Shown here: in pieces, positions 1 through 6,188 of the stretch
How positions within the stretch are numbered: position 1 is the first letter of the stretch
Layout: each line of letters opens with the position of its first letter
Source of the DNA: Candidatus Rhabdochlamydia sp.
GTDB taxonomy: Bacteria; Chlamydiota; Chlamydiia; Chlamydiales; Rhabdochlamydiaceae
DNA: 9,463 nucleotides
Direction of reading: 5' to 3'
Assembly: GCA_030043815.1 (NCBI GenBank)
Contig: JASHWX010000099.1
Span: 1 to 9,463 of the forward strand
Notes under the pieces: generated by a model
The model's input: only the letters and a program-made list of their open reading frames with translations
Databases searched by the model: none
Told to the model about the DNA's origin: nothing
Position numbers and translations under genes: made by a program

Positions 1-304
1 TGAGGACGGAGAGCAGGGCCGCAAATGTCATCAAGACATCGATGTTGATCTCCCGATTTTTGATGTCTTCGATCGCGCCGAGAAGCGCTGGCGTTCCAGA
101 GAGAAAATAAACGAAGAGCAAGAGCAGGTGGGAAAGCGGCGGCAAAAAGAACGACGCGGCAAAAGCGAGCAGGAGCAAACAGGCGGAAAACATCGCCGCT
201 TTAAGGGAGAGGTTTTTTCCCCAAGCGCGCGAAGAGCGAGTGAGAAAAGGACTGATGCTGTCCTCTTTTCCTGAAGCTAAGAACTCGTCGAAGATAAAAC
301 TCAT
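1..304 (-). CDS. P1B-type heavy-metal ATPase, N-terminal part (runs off window)
   Basis: Reading the minus strand from the ATG at 304 to 302 gives 101 open codons without a stop up to the window edge. Residues about 36-56 and 58-75 are two hydrophobic segments. Then come GTPALLGAIEDI (70-81) and INIDVLMT (86-93), the conserved stretch around the third and fourth membrane helices of P1B-type metal-transporting ATPases (ZntA/CadA/CopA type). The family pumps transition-metal ions across the inner membrane with ATP. Ion specificity cannot be read, because the CPx motif, phosphorylation site and ATP-binding domains lie outside the window. Only about 35 residues precede the first helix and contain no CxxC, so there is no room for an N-terminal heavy-metal-associated domain. 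The ATG overlaps the stop of the VIT-like gene (ATGA, 301-304) and lacks a clear Shine-Dalgarno sequence, which suggests translational coupling. C. trachomatis has a zntA-type gene near serS, as far as I recall. Confidence 0.82.
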   Translation of the reverse strand, partial: MSFIFDEFLASGKEDSISPFLTRSSRAWGKNLSLKAAMFSACLLLLAFAASFFLPPLSHLLLLFVYFLSGTPALLGAIEDIKNREINIDVLMTFAALLSVL

Positions 305-1029
305 AATAATTTTAAAAAGTAGACACAGCCGGCGGACAGCGCTGCGATGGAAAGGTTCCAGATGATGGCATTCCACACTTTGTTGCGTTCCATCTTGGCA
401 AAGATCAACGCGGAAAAAATGATCGCAAGCCCGGAGAACAAAGGAAGTCCCAGGGCGGGAATTGCAAAGTGGCCAAATAGCACAAAGAAAGCCGCAAGGA
501 TTGCGCCGATGAAGGCTCCAGAGGCTTGCTTTAAAGGGTGTTCATACGATTCCAGCGTTAAACCCAGTTCTTCTTCGAGCATGACTCGGAGCAGCCGATT
601 GTCGTCTGCCATCAGCACATCGATGACATCTTCCAGCAATTTTCCCGTCAATCCTTTGGCGCGGTACATTTCTGTCAGCTCATAGCGCTCTTGCTCGCGG
701 TGTTTTTCGATCTCATGACGTTCCTCTTCAATGAGGCGATGGAGCCTTTCGATACGAGACCATCCTATCACAGCGCTTCGCGCCGTTTTCCAAACGACCA
801 ATCCTCCTGCGACGAGCAAGTAAAGGCTCCAATTCTGCGGAGAAATCACCCACAGCACGAGCAAGATGAGCGCCATATCGCGAGCGGCATCTGCCCCGGC
901 GGCGATATGCCCAGGCATCTCCACCCCGTGGATTTCTGCGGAGGCGATCGCCCCGCGGGTCCTCGCTTCTTTGAGGTGTTCAACGACGGTCTTTCCGCCA
1001 AAATGCTCTGAGGGAGGAGGTAGTGTCAT
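301..1029 (-). CDS. VIT1/CCC1-family (iron/manganese) transporter-like membrane protein
   Basis: This 242-residue protein has about five membrane segments: residues 50-65, 66-84, 168-192, 195-213 and 218-240. Between the second and third lies a charged, Glu-rich cytoplasmic stretch (about 97-165) with EEERHEIEKHREQERYEL, MYRAKGLTGK and ADDNRLLRVMLEEELGL. This layout, and especially the E-rich helices followed by a YRAKGL-type motif and an EEELGL-type motif, matches the metal-binding domain of VIT1/CCC1 transporters. Known members export Fe2+ or Mn2+ from the cytoplasm, or into vacuoles in eukaryotes. The first 45 residues diverge from classical VIT1 helix 1, so the substrate is uncertain. Translation probably uses AGGA about 8 nt before the ATG, inside the end of the aminopeptidase gene, which stops 1 nt upstream. 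The gene overlaps the following P1B ATPase by 4 nt, implying a shared role in metal homeostasis. Confidence 0.75.
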   Translation of the reverse strand: MTLPPPSEHFGGKTVVEHLKEARTRGAIASAEIHGVEMPGHIAAGADAARDMALILLVLWVISPQNWSLYLLVAGGLVVWKTARSAVIGWSRIERLHRLIEEERHEIEKHREQERYELTEMYRAKGLTGKLLEDVIDVLMADDNRLLRVMLEEELGLTLESYEHPLKQASGAFIGAILAAFFVLFGHFAIPALGLPLFSGLAIIFSALIFAKMERNKVWNAIIWNLSIAALSAGCVYFLKLL

Positions 1030-1030
1030 T

Positions 1031-2314
1031 TTATTGTTCCTGCAATAAATGTCTTAAGAGGCGGCTTAAGTCGAGATAATCTTGGACGGCCATCGCCTCG
1101 CGGATCGAGTGCATCGACAGCTGGGGGCAGCCGATATCGACCGTGTTGATCCCCGTTTCTGCAGCGATGATCGGCCCCACGGTGCTTCCGCAAGGCATGT
1201 CGGAGCGAGAGACATACGATTGACAGTTGAGATTAAGCACTTGAGCGGCATGGACGATGACAGCGGCCGAAAGGGCATTGGAAGCATACTTTGCATCGGC
1301 ATTGTACTTTAAGACGATCCCTTTGCCAAGCAGGGGAGCGTGATGCTCGTCATACTTTTTGGGATAGTTGGGATTGAGCGCATGGCACATGTCGATGGAG
1401 ACGCACAGTGAGCGGTTTTTCAGCATGAGCAGCTCTTCAGGATCAAGCTGCAAGCTGAAAGCAATCCGGTTCAACGTGTCGTTTAAGAAAGGCGATGCAG
1501 CGCCCTCTTTCGTGCGGGAGCCGACCTCTTCGTTGTCCCAAAAAAACGCCATCTGCAGCAACTCGGCCGCAGGCTTCTCAATCCAACCGAGCGCAGACGC
1601 GCAGGCATGCGCCCCCGCCAAATTGTCGATTCGATAGGACGCGATCATTTCATTTTCAAAGCCGACGAAACGCGCTTGTTCATAGGGGACCAGAAACAGC
1701 TCAAAGGAAAGCAAGCGGTGGAAAGAGATATGCCGGCGCAGCAGTTTTTCCAGCGCCTCAAGCGGCATGTTGAAATTCTCGCCTAAACCTGCGATCGGGC
1801 ACAGATGTTCTTCTTTGTTCAACACTAGGCCTTTTTCATTCACTTCCCGATCGAGATGGATCGCCAATTGAGGGATGAATAGAATGGCGTCGTCGAGGCA
1901 AACGAGGCGTTGGACGGGTTTATCGTGCGTATCGGTAATGACGATCCGGCCAGCGAGGACAAGATCGCGATTGAGCCATGAGCTGAGCAGCGGCGCGCCA
2001 TAGACCTCTACGCCAAATTGCGCCATGTTCTGTTTTTGAAACCCAGGCATCGGTTTGAGCTTGAGGCCAGGCGAATCGGTGTGGGACGCCAAAATGAGCG
2101 CTTTTTCCGGACGCTTTTTCGGGATGCAGAAACCGCACAATGCCCCGCCGCGTGCGGCGAAGTATTTCTTTCCCGGCTCGAGTTCCCATTTTTCCTCTTC
2201 GCTTAAAGGAATAAAGTCGCGCACAGCTAAACGGTTGCCGATTTCTTTCACCGCGTGCCACGAAGTGGGAGAAGCATCCAAAAAGGCTTTAAGATCTGTG
2301 AGAATGTGCGACAT
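1031..2314 (-). CDS. apeB: M18-family metallo-aminopeptidase
   Basis: This 427-residue protein is full length for bacterial M18 aminopeptidases (aspartyl aminopeptidase/aminopeptidase I type). These are cytosolic dinuclear-zinc enzymes that remove N-terminal residues, often acidic ones, from peptides and typically form dodecamers. The expected metal and catalytic motifs are present in order: HTDSPGLKLKP (His78, catalytic Asp80), YRIDNLAG (bridging Asp230), DNEEVGS (Glu262/Glu263), SIDMCHALNP (Asp308) and QLSMHSIREAM (His402). Residue roles are assigned by family analogy. The start is supported by AGGGGGAG immediately upstream, although part of it lies only 2 nt from the ATG. It follows serS by 8 nt and precedes the VIT-like gene by 1 nt, so it is almost certainly co-transcribed with both. 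Substrate preference cannot be told from sequence alone. The symbol follows the Pseudomonas-type name for bacterial M18 enzymes. Confidence 0.93.
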   Translation of the reverse strand: MSHILTDLKAFLDASPTSWHAVKEIGNRLAVRDFIPLSEEEKWELEPGKKYFAARGGALCGFCIPKKRPEKALILASHTDSPGLKLKPMPGFQKQNMAQFGVEVYGAPLLSSWLNRDLVLAGRIVITDTHDKPVQRLVCLDDAILFIPQLAIHLDREVNEKGLVLNKEEHLCPIAGLGENFNMPLEALEKLLRRHISFHRLLSFELFLVPYEQARFVGFENEMIASYRIDNLAGAHACASALGWIEKPAAELLQMAFFWDNEEVGSRTKEGAASPFLNDTLNRIAFSLQLDPEELLMLKNRSLCVSIDMCHALNPNYPKKYDEHHAPLLGKGIVLKYNADAKYASNALSAAVIVHAAQVLNLNCQSYVSRSDMPCGSTVGPIIAAETGINTVDIGCPQLSMHSIREAMAVQDYLDLSRLLRHLLQEQ

Positions 2315-2322
2315 AACTCCCC

Positions 2323-3603
2323 CTACGCTGGCCGTAATTCTTTGATGCCGTTCAAATATTTATGTAATACCACAGGGAGGGTTACAGAGCCATCCTCATT
2401 TTGATTGTTCTCGAGCAGCGCGACCATGAGGCGGGATGTCGCGAGGCCCGATCCATTTAATGTATGGACGAGCTCCGGCTTTTCTTCTTTATGGCGGTAC
2501 CGGATGTGGGAGCGGCGCGCTTGATAATCGGTGCAATGGGAGACAGAAGAGACTTCGTAATAGCGGTTCTGTCCCGGCAGATGCACTTCGATATCGACCG
2601 TCTTTGCAGAGGCAAAGGACATGTCCCCCGTGACAAGGAGCATATTGCGGTAATGCATGCCCAGCCCTTGCAATACCATTTCGGCGCTCGCCATCATTTG
2701 ATCGAACACGGCATCGCTCTGTTCGGGCGTAGTGAAGCAAAACATCTCCACTTTGTTGAATTGGTGCATGCGGATCAAGCCCCTCTCCTGGGATCCCGCT
2801 GCGCCCGCTTCGCGCCGAAAACAAGGAGTATAAGCGATGAATTTTTTCGGCAGCTCTTCTTCCCTCAAGATTTCATCGTAGTAGAGTCCATTGAGAGCAA
2901 CTTCAGAGGTCGGGATCAAATAAAGCTGGTAATCTTCATCGGAGATTTTAAACAGCTGCTTTTCAAATTTCGGCAGCTGCCCCGAACCGAACATGATGTC
3001 GGGGCGCACGCAATGCGGCGGCATCATCATCTGAAATCCATTTTCGAGATTGATATCGATCATGTAATTGAGAAGCGCCCATTCCAGTCTTGCGCCCATG
3101 TCACAATAGACCGGCCACCCGCTGCCTGCGATCTTCGCCCCCCGTTTGAAATCAAATAGATGGAGGCGCTCATTGAGCTCGACATGGTTTTTAAACGCAA
3201 AGGCGAAATGCCTTTTTTCTCCCACGGTCTTGATGCAGACATTGTCTTTGGGATCAGATGAAACCTTGATCTCATCGCGCGGAAGATTGGGAAGCATGGC
3301 CAATTTTTGCGTCAGCTCGTGCTCGAGGGCCGCCAGCTCTTGATCTAAGATCGCAATCTTGTCGCCCAGTCCCCCCACTTCGCGCATCAAGGAGGAAGTA
3401 TCTTCGTGCTTCATCCGCTTTTTCTCGCCGATCTCTTTGGACAAACTGTTGCGCGAGGCCTTCAGCTCTTCGACATTCATCTTGATGACGCGGATCCGCT
3501 CGTCCAAAGCGGCAATCGGGGACAAGTCAGCTTCCGGGTCTTTGGTCTTCAACTTTTTTTCAACAAGTTCTCTGTTGGCTCGGATGAGCTTGATGTCGAG
3601 CAT
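2323..3603 (-). CDS. serS: Seryl-tRNA synthetase
   Basis: This 426-residue class II aminoacyl-tRNA synthetase charges tRNA-Ser (and tRNA-Sec where present) with serine in the cytosol. The start MLDIKLIRAN is typical. Residues about 31-105 form the charged N-terminal coiled-coil arm that grips the tRNA long variable arm. The catalytic core follows: TSE (232-234, serine binding), motif 2 CFRREAGAAGSQERGLIR (261-278) continuing into MHQFNKVE, and motif 3 NGSGLATSRLMVALLE (383-398). Length and motifs are normal, so it is predicted active. GGAG lies 4 nt before the ATG. It is the first gene of the minus-strand operon with its own promoter at 3633-3661, and the aminopeptidase starts 8 nt after its stop. 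A housekeeping synthetase leading an operon of a peptidase and metal transporters is a genomic association rather than evidence of a shared pathway. Confidence 0.98.
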   Translation of the reverse strand: MLDIKLIRANRELVEKKLKTKDPEADLSPIAALDERIRVIKMNVEELKASRNSLSKEIGEKKRMKHEDTSSLMREVGGLGDKIAILDQELAALEHELTQKLAMLPNLPRDEIKVSSDPKDNVCIKTVGEKRHFAFAFKNHVELNERLHLFDFKRGAKIAGSGWPVYCDMGARLEWALLNYMIDINLENGFQMMMPPHCVRPDIMFGSGQLPKFEKQLFKISDEDYQLYLIPTSEVALNGLYYDEILREEELPKKFIAYTPCFRREAGAAGSQERGLIRMHQFNKVEMFCFTTPEQSDAVFDQMMASAEMVLQGLGMHYRNMLLVTGDMSFASAKTVDIEVHLPGQNRYYEVSSVSHCTDYQARRSHIRYRHKEEKPELVHTLNGSGLATSRLMVALLENNQNEDGSVTLPVVLHKYLNGIKELRPA

Positions 3604-3632
3604 AGGGCTCCAAAATTTTTTAATGGAACTTA

Positions 3633-3661
3633 ACTATAGGGAGAAGATGGCAAAAAGTCAA
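3633..3661 (-). promoter_or_regulatory. Probable sigma70-type promoter of the serS operon
   Basis: On the minus strand, TTGACT (3661-3656) and TATAGT (3638-3633) are separated by exactly 17 nt. Each hexamer differs from consensus at one position. Transcription would begin near 3627, leaving a leader of about 24 nt before the serS ATG with GGAG at 3611-3608. The -35 box lies directly next to the stop codon of the upstream small gene, so the operon need not depend on read-through from the toxin-antitoxin-like pair. No intrinsic terminator is visible between the two. Confidence 0.6.
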
Positions 3662-3662
3662 T

Positions 3663-4100
3663 TTAAGTATGTTTCTTGTGACTTGGACAAACTTCATGAT
3701 TAGGATCCCACCAAAGCAACCACAAAATGTTACCTTCTTTAATTCCCCAAATTCTCACTTTTCCGCTTAAGCGAAGTGAAAACAGTTCTTCCCATTCATC
3801 TTTTTTTAGCTCGCTTAAACGTTTTTGCGCAGCGGAACAAAGTTGATCAACTTGAACAAAATGAGAGCCGTTCTCTCTCAATGCTTGCCATGTCATTTTC
3901 TGTGAATCAAAAATTTTTTGTAGCATTTCTTGTATCTGCAGAGGATCGAAGTGCCTCCAACCAAAAGGTCCTTGCATGTCCATTTGTCCAGCTTTAAATT
4001 CTGGAGTGCATGGATACGGATGGGCTGGACCCATTTTTGGAATTTTATTTTCAGATGGATTAACAAGTTGCTTGGGGAATTTATGATCTTTTCGAGACAT
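3663..4100 (-). CDS. Unassigned small protein, putative toxin partner of the Panacea protein
   Basis: I cannot assign this 145-residue protein to a named family with confidence. Residues 1-45 are polar and Pro-rich, probably flexible. From about 46 there is a compact alpha/beta-looking domain: FGWRHFDPLQIQEMLQKIF, a helical middle (QLCSAAQKRLSELKKDEWEEL, split over about 86-106), then LFSLRLSGKVRIWGI (106-120), ILWLLWWDPNHEVCPS (125-140) and a basic KKHT end. A conserved-looking Arg/Gly strand followed by a hydrophobic strand ending in W-D-P-x-H is reminiscent of small RelE/HigB-like mRNA interferases, but this is a resemblance I inferred, not a domain match. There is no signal peptide or membrane segment. 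Its ATG abuts the TAA of the Panacea gene with no gap, and both genes are AT-rich compared with their neighbours. Position second behind a Panacea gene makes the toxin role plausible. Confidence 0.7.
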   Translation of the reverse strand: MSRKDHKFPKQLVNPSENKIPKMGPAHPYPCTPEFKAGQMDMQGPFGWRHFDPLQIQEMLQKIFDSQKMTWQALRENGSHFVQVDQLCSAAQKRLSELKKDEWEELFSLRLSGKVRIWGIKEGNILWLLWWDPNHEVCPSHKKHT

Positions 4101-4604
4101 TTAGCCGTTAATGGGTTGTCCCCAAACGTCGACACCGCTGTAGTATTCATTCATAGTAGCTAGAAGAATTTCTGCCTCTCCTCGTTCCCCCGGATTCAAT
4201 CCTTTTCTAGCTTCAATCCAAGGTTCTTCCCTATGTGTGAGATCGCTTAACCATTGTGCAGATTTATCGCCATAAGCTTTGATAACATGATTGATAGTAT
4301 CTTTTTGATTGTCAGACAAATGAACAGGATTTCCTTTTGATATTTCCTTTACGTAAAACTGCCCTTTGTGCAAAAGATACAATTCTTTCACGACAGGGCC
4401 ATTAGCCCAGGCAAGAATTTTTTCCTTAAAGAGAGGTTGTTCATCCCAAACTAGCGACCATGCTTGGCAGTAATAAATCAGTTTTTGTAATTTCCAGGCA
4501 GTTAAAGGATTTCTTTTGGGTTGTTGCTTCAAAATGTAAGAGGCGACATCGAGAACTGAAACGGGTTTCCCTTTGCTCATAGAGACCTTCTTTTTTGTCG
4601 CCAT
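4101..4604 (-). CDS. Panacea-domain (DUF4065, SocA-like) protein, putative antitoxin
   Basis: This 167-residue protein carries the hallmarks of the Panacea domain (DUF4065, formerly phage GepA-like/SocA): KLQKLIYYCQAWSL (38-51), AWANGPVVKELY (65-76) and LSDLTHREEPW (119-129). In Caulobacter SocA is a proteolytic adaptor antitoxin for the toxin SocB, and Panacea proteins are known to neutralise many unrelated toxin types. The domain fills nearly the whole protein, and no separate helix-turn-helix is evident. The first 15 residues are basic (MATKKKVSMSKGK). The start is supported by AAGG 6 nt upstream (4614-4611); the Met at residue 9 is a less likely alternative. The next gene starts immediately after its stop. 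GC is about 35-43% in sample lines against 50-60% in flanking genes, a sign of recent transfer. The domain call is firm, the antitoxin role is inferred from context. Confidence 0.85.
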   Translation of the reverse strand: MATKKKVSMSKGKPVSVLDVASYILKQQPKRNPLTAWKLQKLIYYCQAWSLVWDEQPLFKEKILAWANGPVVKELYLLHKGQFYVKEISKGNPVHLSDNQKDTINHVIKAYGDKSAQWLSDLTHREEPWIEARKGLNPGERGEAEILLATMNEYYSGVDVWGQPING

Positions 4605-4664
4605 AGCTTACCTTAAATGCTCATCTAAAATCAATATATAATCCATTAAATTTTTGATTCGCAA
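4605..4664 (-). promoter_or_regulatory. Possible promoter of the Panacea/putative toxin pair
   Basis: On the minus strand, TTGCGA (4664-4659) and TATATA (4640-4635) are 18 nt apart, followed by a short leader with AAGG 6 nt before the Panacea ATG. The -10 lies in a very AT-rich stretch where similar hexamers occur by chance, so this is tentative. It shares the 112-bp divergent region with the MFS promoter. I saw no convincing long operator palindrome, only short TTGATT words on the plus strand (4654, 4674) and the opposite AATCAA (4629). Confidence 0.35.
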
Positions 4665-4667
4665 GTG

Positions 4668-4696
4668 TTGTCATTGATTTCTCTTTCAGGTATAAT
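4668..4696 (+). promoter_or_regulatory. Near-consensus sigma70-type promoter of the MFS gene
   Basis: TTGTCA (4668-4673) and a perfect TATAAT (4691-4696) are separated by 17 nt. This is the best promoter match in the window. The expected start point near 4703 leaves only about 14 nt before the ATG at 4717, with a weak AGG at 4707-4709 as the only ribosome-binding signal. The transcript should therefore have a very short leader. Confidence 0.6.
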
Positions 4697-4716
4697 GCCC
4701 CCAATTAGGCACATCT

Positions 4717-5940
4717 ATGCGTTTTTTACCCCTACTCATCACTGTTTTCATCGATAGCTTGGGATTTGGCTTGGTGTTTCCGATTTTTTCGGCGCTGATC
4801 ATGAATCCCGAACAAGGCATTTTGCCCTTCGACACTGCTTTGACAATGCGAGGCTGGATCTTCGGATTGTTGATTTCGTCTTTTTGCATCGGTCAATTTT
4901 TTGGAGGCCCGGTATTGGGCACCCTGTCAGATCGTTTGGGAAGAAAAAAGATTTTGCTTCTCACGCTGGCTTTGGCTGTGTTTACTTACTCGCTTGCGGG
5001 AGTCGGCGTCATCGCCAAAAGCGTATGGCTGCTTTTAGTGGCGCGCATTGCTGGAGGCTGGGCTGCGGCCAACTGGACCATTGCGCAGACGATCATTGTC
5101 GACCAAAGCACGGAAGAGGAAAAGCCGAAAAATTTCGGATTGCTAGGGATGGCCTGGGGAACAGGATTCATCATTGGCCCTTTTTTGGGCGGGAAATTAT
5201 CCGATCCTTCTTGGGGTGGAAATTTGGCGCTGCCATTTTGGATCGCCGCGGCGATTTGCCTTGTGAACGCTGGGATGCTGATCTTTCAATTGAAAGAGAC
5301 GCTGCCTACAAACCAGATGGCCAAGATCAGCTGGCTTGCAGGGGTGCACCATCTGAAAAAAGCGTTCACGACACCCAAGCTCCGTTCCATTTTTCTCATG
5401 ATGTTCATCTTTTGCTTCGGATGGGGATTTTTCACCGAATTCTGCCCGATTTTTTTGATCGAGCATTTGCACTTTGAACTGCCGCAAGTGGCCAATTTCT
5501 TCGCGTGGATCGGGATCTGGGTGGCGTTCTGCCAGGGTCTTCTCATCCGCCCATTCTTAAAGCGCTTTAAGCCTCAGGTGCTGCTGCCTTGTTCGCTTTT
5601 GGGGCTTGCCCTCGTCATGCCGCTCATGCTGTTTGTGCACGAAGCTTGGGGGATGTTCGCTGTGATCCCGTTCATCGCCTTTTTCGATGCGATGATCTTC
5701 CCCAATGCCTCGACGCTGGTTTCGAATTTAAGCGATAAAGAAGCGCAAGGGGAGGTTCTTGGCATCCACAATTCCATCCAATGGGCCGCCATCGGGTTTG
5801 CCCCTCTGTTTACGGGATCTGCGGTTGCGCTTGTGCCTCATCTTCCCATTACTGTTGCCATCGCGGCCATGTTGATTGCGCTCGGGGTCTTTATGAGGGC
5901 CTTCCGCAAGAAAAAAGCGGTTATGGAAGAAGTGGAATAA
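4717..5940 (+). CDS. MFS transporter, TetA-like drug:H+ antiporter family
   Basis: This 407-residue protein has about twelve hydrophobic segments and is of normal length for 12-helix DHA1 exporters. The loop between helices 2 and 3 carries the MFS signature GTLSDRLGRKK (68-78). An acidic residue sits in helix 1 (Asp13 in FIDSLGFGLVFP). Helices 4-5 show ARIAGGWAAANW (109-120) and TGFIIGPFLGGKLSD (149-163), and the second half contains SNLSDKEAQGEVLGI (336-350), like the TetA-family S-x-QG-x-G repeat. These point to a proton-driven inner-membrane exporter close to the tetracycline-efflux branch, but the substrate cannot be predicted and resistance should not be assumed. The start is set by the promoter ending 20 nt upstream. 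It is transcribed away from the Panacea pair and appears to be a single-gene unit, with a large palindrome immediately after it. Confidence 0.9.
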   Translation: MRFLPLLITVFIDSLGFGLVFPIFSALIMNPEQGILPFDTALTMRGWIFGLLISSFCIGQFFGGPVLGTLSDRLGRKKILLLTLALAVFTYSLAGVGVIAKSVWLLLVARIAGGWAAANWTIAQTIIVDQSTEEEKPKNFGLLGMAWGTGFIIGPFLGGKLSDPSWGGNLALPFWIAAAICLVNAGMLIFQLKETLPTNQMAKISWLAGVHHLKKAFTTPKLRSIFLMMFIFCFGWGFFTEFCPIFLIEHLHFELPQVANFFAWIGIWVAFCQGLLIRPFLKRFKPQVLLPCSLLGLALVMPLMLFVHEAWGMFAVIPFIAFFDAMIFPNASTLVSNLSDKEAQGEVLGIHNSIQWAAIGFAPLFTGSAVALVPHLPITVAIAAMLIALGVFMRAFRKKKAVMEEVE

Positions 5941-5954
5941 AATATTTATTATTT

Positions 5955-6117
5955 GAACCAGTTGCAAAACTCTAGCGCATGGCAAAAACGCTCTTTTGAG
6001 TCATTTTGCCATCCCGCACCCGAGCCCTACTCCATTTGAGTATGTGCTCGGGTGCGGGATGGCAAAATGACTCAAAATCATCGTTTTTTCCATACACTGA
6101 AGTTTTGCAACTGGCTC
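5955..6117. mobile_element. 163-bp palindromic foldback element (MITE-like) with 4-bp target duplication
   Basis: The left arm (5955-6025) and right arm (6046-6117) are inverted copies of 71 and 72 nt. The inner 32 bp (5994-6025 with 6046-6077) are perfect. The outer part begins GAACCAGTTGCAAAACT on the left and GAGCCAGTTGCAAAACT on the right (read inward) and contains eight mismatches and a one-base offset. The tip holds a further 5-bp stem, TACTC/GAGTA (6028-6032 with 6038-6042), and a CATTT loop. ATTT occurs directly outside both ends (5951-5954 and 6118-6121), as expected for a 4-bp target-site duplication. There is no coding capacity. A non-autonomous element moved by a transposase elsewhere fits best. 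It lies 14 nt after the MFS stop, and the stem plus T6 at 6084-6089 could also end MFS transcription. The palindrome is certain, mobility is inferred. Confidence 0.7.
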
Positions 6118-6188
6118 ATTTTCCCCTTTTATTCTTGAATTGAGGGGATTTCTATGCTAAGCTCATTTTATTAAAAACAGGGTCATTT

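Noticed and set aside
2464..3159. 231-codon open frame on the plus strand
   Set aside because: It lies entirely antisense to serS, whose motifs and length are intact. Its translation shows no recognisable domain and it is a shadow of a GC-rich gene.
4628..4680. Short TTGATT/AATCAA words as an operator for the Panacea pair
   Set aside because: They are only 6-7 bp long in a very AT-rich region with wide, uneven spacing, so chance occurrence is likely.
4884..5477. 197-codon plus-strand frame inside the MFS gene
   Set aside because: Out-of-frame reading of a clear 12-helix transporter, with Cys/His/Arg-rich shadow composition and no start signal.
5955..6117. Ordinary rho-independent terminator as the sole explanation of the palindrome
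   Set aside because: The arms are far longer than any terminator stem, and the exact ATTT flanks fit an inserted element better. It may still act as a terminator.
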